NCBI RefSeq assembly: GCF_006912135.1
Contig: NZ_VIRS01000003.1
Span: 186,001-250,000, forward strand
Direction: 5' to 3'
DNA from: Cryptosporangium phraense
GTDB taxonomy: Bacteria > Actinomycetota > Actinomycetes > Mycobacteriales > Cryptosporangiaceae
DNA: 64,000 nt
In this document: positions 58,544 to 64,000 of the stretch, piece by piece
How positions within the stretch are numbered: position 1 is the stretch's first letter
How the letters are laid out: every line of letters starts with the position of its first letter
Position numbers and translations under genes: made by a program
The notes under the pieces: model-generated
Told to the model about the DNA's origin: nothing
Databases searched by the model: none
The model's input: only the letters and a program-made list of their open reading frames with translations

Positions 58544-60632
58544 CCTCGCGACCGTGTGTCTGTCCGGGACGCTCGAAGACAAGCTCGTCGCCGCAGCCGA
58601 GGCCGGCTTCGACGGGGTCGAGATCTTCGAGCCGGACCTGGTCGCGTCCTCGCTGCGCCCCGGCGACCTCCGGGTCCTCTGCCGCGACCTCGGCCTCTCG
58701 ATCGACCTCTACCAGCCGTTCCGCGATCTCGACTCCACCGATCCGGACCGGTTCGCGGCCAACCTCCGGCGGGCCGAGCGCAAGTTCGACGTGATGGAGT
58801 CGCTCGGGGTCGGCACCGTGCTGGTCTGCTCGTCGGTGTCCCCGGACGCGGTGACCGACCCCGACGAGCTGGCCGCGCAGCTCGCCGCGCTCGCTTCCCG
58901 CGCGGCCGCCCGCGGTCTGCGGATCGCCTTCGAGGCGCTCGCCTGGGGCACGTACGTCAATACCTACGAGCACTCCTGGGACGTCGTCCGGCGGGCCGAT
59001 CATCCGGCGCTCGGGCTGTGCCTGGACAGTTTCCACATCCTGTCGCGGGGTTCGGACCCGGCGCCGATCGCCCGGATACCGGCCGAGAAGCTGTTCTTCC
59101 TGCAGCTCGCGGATGCGCCGGTGCTGTCGATGGACGTGCTGCAGTGGAGCCGGCACCACCGGCTGTTCCCGGGCCAGGGCGCGTTCGACCTGCCCGGGTT
59201 CCTGCGGGCGGTGCTGGCCGCGGGGTACGCCGGGCCGTTGTCGCTGGAGGTCTTCAACGACGTCTTCCGGCAGGCCGACCCGGCCCGGACGGCGGTCGAC
59301 GCGCGTCGGTCGCTGCTCGCGCTGGAGGACGCGGTCTCGCCGGCCGCGGTTTCGCCGGCCGCGGCGCCGGCCGCGGTTTCGCGGGCCGCGGTTTCGCGGG
59401 CCGCGGTCTCGGCCGCGCCGACCGGGCCGGGGCCGGCGGCGGCAGGGCCGGTCGACCCGGCGCCGGCGTTGGCCGGGCACGCGTTCGTGGAGCTGCTGGC
59501 GTCGTCCTCGTCGGAGGCGGAGGAACTCGGGCGGGTGCTGGGGGCGCTGGGGTTCTCCCGGACCGGGCGGCACCGGTCGAAGCCGGTCGAGCGATGGGAG
59601 CAGGGCCGCGCCCGGGTCCTGCTGAACGCGGCCGACTCGGCTGCCGGCCCAGCCGCCGGCCGCGAAGCCGCCGGCCCTGCCGCCGGCCGTGAAGCCGTCG
59701 GCCGTGAAGCCGCCGGCCGCGAAGCCGACGGCGGGGGAGCGGTCGTCGGGGCGCTCGCGGTCGAGTCGGCGGACCCGCCGGCCGCGGCCCGGCGGGCCCA
59801 GCGCCTGCTCGCGCCGCTACTCCCCCGAGACCGGGGACCGTCCGAAGCCGACCTCGCCGCGGTAGCCGCCCCAGACGGCACGCCCCTCTTCTTCTGCCGC
59901 ACCGGCGCGACCGGCCCCGGAGCCTGGTCGGTCGACTTCGACCCCCTCGAACCGACGGCCAGCGCCCCCGCAGCCCCGGCCGCCACGTCGGCCGCGCCGG
60001 CCACCCCGGCCACCCCGGCGGCCGCCCCGGCCGCGCCGGCCGCCGGGCCGGGCGGGATCGGCGTCACGGGCATCGACCACGTCGGGCTCTCCGAGCCGTT
60101 CGACCGCTTCGACGAAGCGGCCCTCTTCCACCGCGCCGTCCTCGGCCTCACCCCACTCTCCACCGGCGAGTTCGCCGCCCCGTTCGGGCTGATCCGGGGC
60201 CGCGCCCTCACCGACCCGGCCCGCAGCGTCCGCATCGCGCTCACGGTCTCGCGCCTGAGGCGCGGCGACTGGGCCCCGGCCGTCGCCGAGCCGCAGTACG
60301 TCGCGTTCGCGGTCGACGACGTCATCGAGAGCGCCCGCCGGGCCCGCGCCGCGGGCGCGCCGCTCCTCGCGATCCCCGACAACTACTACGACGACCTCGA
60401 CGCCCGCCTCGACATCCCGCCGGACCGGCTGGCCGCCTACCGCGACCTCGGCATCCTGCACACCGAAGACACCGGCACCGGCGCGTATCTGCACGTCAGC
60501 ACCCCGCTGCTGGGGGGCAGGCTGTTCCTGGCGCTGGCCCAGCGGGTCGACGGCTACGACGGCTACGGCTGGGCCGACGCCCCGGTCCGGATGACCGCCC
60601 ACCGCCGCCACCGCCTTGTCCGGTCGGGGTGA
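58533..60632 (+). CDS. qsuB: 3-dehydroshikimate dehydratase fused to an HPPD-like domain
   Basis: Converts 3-dehydroshikimate to protocatechuate. A 699-residue fusion, longer than usual because of Ala-rich inserts. The TIM-barrel dehydratase domain (about 1-270) shows metal/active-site residues in IAFEALAWGTY, LGLCLDSFHIL and LSLEVFND. The C-terminal part (about 310-690) is like 4-hydroxyphenylpyruvate dioxygenase, but of the iron triad only the first His is kept (IDHVGL); the second is Tyr (PQYVAF) and the Glu strand reads LFLALAQRV. So dioxygenase activity is unlikely and the domain is probably structural or regulatory. It overlaps the dehydrogenase gene by 11 bases. Confidence 0.88.
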   Translation: MRADLATVCLSGTLEDKLVAAAEAGFDGVEIFEPDLVASSLRPGDLRVLCRDLGLSIDLYQPFRDLDSTDPDRFAANLRRAERKFDVMESLGVGTVLVCSSVSPDAVTDPDELAAQLAALASRAAARGLRIAFEALAWGTYVNTYEHSWDVVRRADHPALGLCLDSFHILSRGSDPAPIARIPAEKLFFLQLADAPVLSMDVLQWSRHHRLFPGQGAFDLPGFLRAVLAAGYAGPLSLEVFNDVFRQADPARTAVDARRSLLALEDAVSPAAVSPAAAPAAVSRAAVSRAAVSAAPTGPGPAAAGPVDPAPALAGHAFVELLASSSSEAEELGRVLGALGFSRTGRHRSKPVERWEQGRARVLLNAADSAAGPAAGREAAGPAAGREAVGREAAGREADGGGAVVGALAVESADPPAAARRAQRLLAPLLPRDRGPSEADLAAVAAPDGTPLFFCRTGATGPGAWSVDFDPLEPTASAPAAPAATSAAPATPATPAAAPAAPAAGPGGIGVTGIDHVGLSEPFDRFDEAALFHRAVLGLTPLSTGEFAAPFGLIRGRALTDPARSVRIALTVSRLRRGDWAPAVAEPQYVAFAVDDVIESARRARAAGAPLLAIPDNYYDDLDARLDIPPDRLAAYRDLGILHTEDTGTGAYLHVSTPLLGGRLFLALAQRVDGYDGYGWADAPVRMTAHRRHRLVRSG
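59336..60055 (+). repeat. Three Ala-rich low-complexity inserts within qsuB
   Basis: Tandem-repeat-like DNA expands qsuB at 59336-59420 (SPAAVSPAAAPAAVSRAAVS-type repeats), 59640-59740 (repeated AGREA units from GGCCGYGAAGCC) and about 59965-60055 (ATPATPAAAPAAPAA). They lie at the domain linker and in exposed loops of the HPPD-like half. The reading frame is kept throughout. Confidence 0.75.
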
Positions 60633-60650
60633 TCCCGGAAATACTCAGGC

Positions 60651-61040
60651 ATGAAGACGACCCGGACCGACGTCAGCGTCGACGACTTCCTCGCGTCGGT
60701 GCCCGACGAAAGCCGCCGCGCCGACGCGATCGCCGTCCGCGAGGTGATGCGCAAGGTCACCGGCGACCCCGGCGCGATGTGGGGCGAGAGCATCGTCGGG
60801 TTCGGCGAAGCAACGCTGCGCTACGCGACCGGCCGCGAGGTCGAGTGGTTCGTCGTCGGCTTCTCGCCCCGCAAGACGTCCACGACGCTGTATCTCGGCG
60901 AGGACTTCCCGGGCAAGCACGACCTGCTCACCGGCCTCGGCCCGCACACGACCGGCAAGGGCTGCGTCTACGTCAAACGTCTCGATGTACTCGATCCGGC
61001 CACGCTGGAGCGGCTCGTGGCGGCCGCGGTGACCCGGTGA
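60651..61040 (+). CDS. DUF1801 (YdhG-like) domain protein
   Basis: A 129-residue soluble protein. The DUF1801 pattern is clear: VDDFLASVPDESRRADA at 12-28, MWGESIVGFGEATLRYATG near 43-61, the Trp/Phe-rich EVEWFVVGFSPRK near 63-75 and KGCVYVKRLDVLD near 102-114. The biochemical function of the family is not established; an iron-chaperone-like fold is suggested. It is the first of three chained genes (GTGA overlap to the crotonase), suggesting a SigG-related stress unit. Confidence 0.9.
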   Translation: MKTTRTDVSVDDFLASVPDESRRADAIAVREVMRKVTGDPGAMWGESIVGFGEATLRYATGREVEWFVVGFSPRKTSTTLYLGEDFPGKHDLLTGLGPHTTGKGCVYVKRLDVLDPATLERLVAAAVTR

Positions 61041-61657
61041 CCGACCACTTCGACCTCGATCGGCAGGACGGCATCCTCACCGTCCGCACCCACACCGACG
61101 GCGGCCCGGCCCGCTGGTCCCGCGACCTGCTCGCCGCCTGGGTGCGCCTGCTCGGCGAGATCGCCGCCGACCGGACCACCGAGGTGCTGATCGTGACCGG
61201 CACCGGCGACGCCTGGCTCGGCGGCGTCGACGCGGCCTCGTTCGCCACCCCACCGAGCGCCTGGACCAGCGACGAGGTCGACGAGCAGTACTCCAACGGC
61301 GTGAAGCTGCTGGAGCGGATGATCGTCGACATCGACGTGCCGACGATCGGCGCGATCAACGGCCCCGGCTTCCGGCTCGAGCTGCCGCTCCTCTGCGACC
61401 TCACGCTCGCCACCCCGGACGTCCGGATCGGCGACGGCAACTTCACCGCCGGCTCCGCGCCCGGCGACGGCCTGTACCTGATCCTGCGCGAGCTCGTCGG
61501 CGTCAAACGCGCGACCGGGATCGTCTACACCGGAGCGACGCTCACAGCGGCCGAGGCCGAGGCGCTGGGCCTGATCGCCCGCGGCTGGCAGACCGCGATC
61601 CTTCCCGACCTGCGCCACGCCTACGCCCACCAGCTCCTCACGATGACCAGCCAGTGA
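61037..61657 (+). CDS. Short crotonase (enoyl-CoA hydratase/isomerase) family protein
   Basis: A 206-residue crotonase-fold protein, about 50 residues shorter than typical enoyl-CoA hydratases, missing the C-terminal helices. Oxyanion-hole segments are WLGGVDAASF near residues 57-66 and NGPGFRLELPLLCDL near 110-124. The usual catalytic Glu pair is not obvious. It may act on a non-CoA beta-dicarbonyl or be regulatory. GTG 61037 overlaps the DUF1801 stop and its own stop overlaps the sigma factor start. Confidence 0.85.
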   Translation: MTDHFDLDRQDGILTVRTHTDGGPARWSRDLLAAWVRLLGEIAADRTTEVLIVTGTGDAWLGGVDAASFATPPSAWTSDEVDEQYSNGVKLLERMIVDIDVPTIGAINGPGFRLELPLLCDLTLATPDVRIGDGNFTAGSAPGDGLYLILRELVGVKRATGIVYTGATLTAAEAEALGLIARGWQTAILPDLRHAYAHQLLTMTSQ

Positions 61658-62613
61658 TCGACGAAGACTCGTTCGGGGCGGCTTTCGAGACTCATCGGCG
61701 CGAGCTGCGGCTGCACTGCTACCGACTCCTCGGCTCCTACGCCGACGCCGAGGACCTCGTCCAGGAGACGTTCCTCCGGGCCTGGAAGGGCCTGGCCACG
61801 TTCGAGGGCCGCTCGTCGGTCCGCGCCTGGCTCTACCGGATCGCCACCAACGCCTGCCTCGACGCGCTGCCCACGCGTCCGTCCCGGGTCCTGCCGCACC
61901 ACCTGGCCGGGGCCACCGACCCGTCGGTCGGCCTCCCGCCGCGCACCGACCTCCCGTGGCTGCAGCCGTACCCCGACGAGGAGCTCCCGGAGACCGCCGC
62001 CGTCGACCGCGAGACGATCACGCTCGCGTTCCTGGCCGCACTCCAGTTCCTGCCGGCCCGGCAGCGCGCCGCGCTCGTCCTCCGCGACGTCCACGGCTGG
62101 CCCGCGTCCGCCACCGCCGAGGCGCTCGACCTGAGCGTCCCCGCGGTCAACAGCGCGCTGCAGCGCGCCCGCGCCACCCTCCGGCAGCATCTACCGGAAC
62201 GCCGGTCGGAGTGGCGCGCCACCCGGCCGGGCCCGGCCGAACAGCAACTGCTCAACCCCTATCTGGACGCCGTCCGGCGCGCCGATCCGGCCGCGGTCGC
62301 CGCGCTGCTGGCCGAAGACGTCCGGACGACGATGCCGCCCTGGCCGATGTGGTTCGAAGGGCGCGACCACGTCCGGCGGGCGCTCGCGTCGAGCTGGGAC
62401 CCGGACCTCCCCGGCTACGTGGGCGAGCTCGTCTCGGAACCGCGCGGGGTCAACGGCGGGATCGGGGTCGCGACCTGGGCACGCGCGCCCGGCGACGACC
62501 GGTTCCGCCCGTTCGCGATCGGCGCCTACCGGATCGAGGACGGGCTCATCGCCGAGATCACCGCGTTCCACGATCCGGCGCTGTTCGAAATATTCGGGAT
62601 GCGCGACCGATGA
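61654..62613 (+). CDS. SigG-type ECF sigma factor with C-terminal SnoaL-like domain
   Basis: A 319-residue RNA polymerase sigma subunit. Region 2 is near residues 12-75 (YRLLGSYADAEDLVQETFL and WLYRIATNACLD); region 4 near 130-185 has LPARQRAALVLRDVHGW and SVPAVNSALQRARATL. Residues about 205-310 form a SnoaL-like cone domain, as in SigG/SigJ-type ECFs that need no classical anti-sigma factor. No anti-sigma gene is visible. GTG 61654 overlaps the crotonase stop, so both are made together; one may modulate the other. Confidence 0.9.
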   Translation: MIDEDSFGAAFETHRRELRLHCYRLLGSYADAEDLVQETFLRAWKGLATFEGRSSVRAWLYRIATNACLDALPTRPSRVLPHHLAGATDPSVGLPPRTDLPWLQPYPDEELPETAAVDRETITLAFLAALQFLPARQRAALVLRDVHGWPASATAEALDLSVPAVNSALQRARATLRQHLPERRSEWRATRPGPAEQQLLNPYLDAVRRADPAAVAALLAEDVRTTMPPWPMWFEGRDHVRRALASSWDPDLPGYVGELVSEPRGVNGGIGVATWARAPGDDRFRPFAIGAYRIEDGLIAEITAFHDPALFEIFGMRDR

Positions 62614-62671
62614 GTTTCGCGCCGGTCTCCCGTCTCAACCGGGGTACGTACTCACCTGGAGGAGACGAACC

Positions 62672-63208
62672 ATGGCGAAAGTGCTCTACGGTGCCACGAT
62701 GTCGCTCGACGGCTTCATCGCCGGCCCGGACGGTGACATGTCCTGGCTGAAGGACCACCTCGGCCCGGACCCGGTGGCCGACGACCTGGTCGCGCACGTC
62801 GGCTCGGTGCTCGTCGGCGGCCGGTCGTACCGCGGTGACGACCCGAACGTGGGCACCGAGAAGGAGGGCCCGTTCGGCGGCGCCTGGCACGGCGAGCAGA
62901 TCGTCCTGACCCGTACGCCGGCCCCGGACCTGCCCGGCGTGACGTTCGTGAGCACTCTGAACACCGCACTCCACCAAGCCAGGGCCGCGGCCGGCGACCA
63001 GTACGTCTGCATCATCGGCGCCGACGTCGGCCGCCAGTGCCTCGACGCCGGCGAGGTCGACGAGGTGCTGGTGTTCGTCGCCCCGGTCCTGCTCGGCGAC
63101 GGGGTGCCGCTCTACCGGCACCTGGGCGGCGCGACCACCCGCCTGGAGTGCACGAACGTGCACACGACCCCACACGCGACGAGCCTCTGGTACCGCGTGC
63201 ACCGCTGA
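62672..63208 (+). CDS. Dihydrofolate reductase / RibD C-terminal family protein
   Basis: A 178-residue NADPH-binding fold protein. KVLYGATMSLDGFIAGPDGD at the N-terminus and VLVGGRSYRG near residues 49-58 are typical, as is QYVCIIGADVGRQCLDAGEVDE (in two parts) followed by VLVFVAPVLLGDGVPLY. Many such actinobacterial paralogues have no assigned substrate. GGAGGAG lies 7 bases before ATG 62672; it follows the sigma factor gene by 58 bases and may be under its control. Confidence 0.92.
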   Translation: MAKVLYGATMSLDGFIAGPDGDMSWLKDHLGPDPVADDLVAHVGSVLVGGRSYRGDDPNVGTEKEGPFGGAWHGEQIVLTRTPAPDLPGVTFVSTLNTALHQARAAAGDQYVCIIGADVGRQCLDAGEVDEVLVFVAPVLLGDGVPLYRHLGGATTRLECTNVHTTPHATSLWYRVHR

Positions 63209-63240
63209 CCGGCGGGTGGACGTGTCGCTGAGTTACTGAG

Positions 63241-63738
63241 TCAGCAGCGGACCTGGCCGTCGACGATCTTGAAGTAGGGGGAGGCGCCGAGGTCGCCGGT
63301 GAGTGGGCTGATCGCGTGCATCCACATCCGGAACACGCGCTCCAGCGCCTCGAACCGGTCCGCCGCCGCGTTCAGCTCGTCCACGCCCAGGTGTTTCAGC
63401 GTGGGCTGCTGCCGGGCCTCGAGGCCGAGATCCGGGTCGATTCGGGCGTAGCCGGTGAACCAGTCGCCGGGCGCCTGGGCCTCCCGGGTCGCGAAGGCCG
63501 CGGTGAGCTCGGTCTCCAGTGACTCCAGCAGCGCGTCGATGCGCAGGTCGTCCTTGTACTGCCGGGTGAGCGTGCTGAACGCCTTCAGCAGGTCGCCGTC
63601 CGGCACCGGCACGTCCTGGCGCGAGGCCATGACCTGGATCCGCCAGCGGAGCGCGTCGATCAGCGTCGCGTAGGCCAGCACGTACCGGCCGACCGCGCGG
63701 ACCTGGGCGTCGTCGGGGCTGTAGGACTGGTCAGTCAC
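63241..63738 (-). CDS. Hypothetical protein (165 aa)
   Basis: Unrecognised soluble, mostly helical protein. AVGRYVLAYATLIDALRWRI near residues 15-34 resembles a helix in small putative immunity-like or ligand-sensing proteins, but no family match is claimed. The tail has a lone Cys at the C-terminus. GTG 63738 overlaps the end of the next upstream gene by 8 bases, so the two are coupled. The convergent DHFR-like gene ends 32 bases away. Confidence 0.75.
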   Translation of the reverse strand: MTDQSYSPDDAQVRAVGRYVLAYATLIDALRWRIQVMASRQDVPVPDGDLLKAFSTLTRQYKDDLRIDALLESLETELTAAFATREAQAPGDWFTGYARIDPDLGLEARQQPTLKHLGVDELNAAADRFEALERVFRMWMHAISPLTGDLGASPYFKIVDGQVRC

Positions 63739-64000
63739 GGGGGCCTCCAGGCAGGTTCGCGTCCATCGCCACGAACGCCGCCCGGGCGCGGGCGGCGGCT
63801 TCGAGGACGAGCGGTTCGGTGTACGTCGTGCTGTGGTTCGCCTTGGCCACGCTGGCGACGATCGTCCAGGCCAGCCCGACCAGCAGGACGTCGTCGCCGC
63901 GCTCGATCTGCTCGGCCGACAGCCGCTGACGCAGGACCGGCACGATCCTGTCCTTGATGTTCCGGCCGACGGCCTCGCCGATGAACGCGTACTTCGCGGG
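63731..64000 (-). CDS. Hypothetical protein, 3' part (continues beyond the window)
   Basis: The frame is open to the window edge (KYAFIGEAVGRNIKDRIVP is readable before the first internal Met), so the true start is beyond base 64000. About 89 C-terminal residues are visible; they are helical and acidic, ending AFVAMDANLPGGPRD. Not recognised. Overlaps the next gene by 8 bases. Confidence 0.7.
   Translation of the reverse strand, partial: PAKYAFIGEAVGRNIKDRIVPVLRQRLSAEQIERGDDVLLVGLAWTIVASVAKANHSTTYTEPLVLEAAARARAAFVAMDANLPGGPRD

Noticed and set aside
59640-59740. CRISPR-like repeats
   Set aside because: Units are short, contiguous, without spacers and in frame within qsuB.

Overview
The window is about 64 kb of very GC-rich chromosome. 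It shows near-total codon-third-position G/C, many GTG and TTG starts, ATGA/GTGA stop-start overlaps, and a family mix of TetR/MarR/HxlR/GntR regulators, a SigG-type ECF sigma factor, an MftD-like flavoprotein and an OFA transporter with its small subunit. This fits a free-living, metabolically versatile actinobacterium (Actinomycetota). I cannot place it further from sequence alone. I saw no rRNA, tRNA, CRISPR array, phage or intact IS element. Coding density is high; the main gaps are 43.76-44.59 kb and 56.26-56.92 kb.

Layout. 0-9 kb: compact regulator-plus-transporter units (TetR with an ABC-2 exporter, HxlR divergent from an MFS pump, an OhrR-like MarR divergent from a tiny gene), with an SDR, a degenerate GAF-GGDEF protein, a CitE-like lyase and a DMT permease. 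Several units carry clear inverted-repeat operators. 9-18 kb: a nuclease-like/lamin-tail protein, an acyl-CoA ligase, cytochrome oxidase subunit I (ctaD), and a MarR-amidohydrolase pair divergent from an ABC exporter around one near-perfect operator. 18-25 kb: MFS carriers, a lone fructose-type PTS EIIC coupled to a YbjJ-like MFS, a PfkB kinase and an intact diguanylate cyclase. 25-33 kb: a partial myo-inositol catabolic operon (gntR-iolB-iolD-iolG) divergent from a sugar ABC importer, then an MftD-family flavoprotein. 34-39 kb: a membrane substrate-binding/VWA pair with no permease, and the OFA transporter pair followed by a decayed ECF sigma gene. 39-44 kb: methyltransferase, pgi and a GGDEF-EAL protein.

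44.6-54.9 kb holds the most unusual block, a one-direction run on the minus strand. It encodes a PAP2/Aur1-like phosphatase, a secreted protein, an MFS carrier, a DUF4185-like protein, a zinc-less MDR dehydrogenase, a PTPS/QueD homologue with Cys replaced by Glu, a glycosyltransferase that seems to start at CTG, a HAD phosphatase, a CDP-alcohol phosphatidyltransferase, a methyltransferase and an LPG-synthase-like membrane protein. Most junctions overlap by a few bases. Together they look like an uncharacterised pathway for a membrane-anchored glycoconjugate.

54.9-60.6 kb is a quinate/shikimate-to-protocatechuate module: an MHS-family importer, a TetR regulator, shikimate/quinate dehydrogenase and a QsuB-like 3-dehydroshikimate dehydratase. 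The importer and the catabolic operon share a near-identical 19-bp operator. 60.6-64 kb holds a coupled DUF1801-crotonase-SigG operon, a RibD/DHFR-like protein and two unrecognised genes, the last cut by the window edge.
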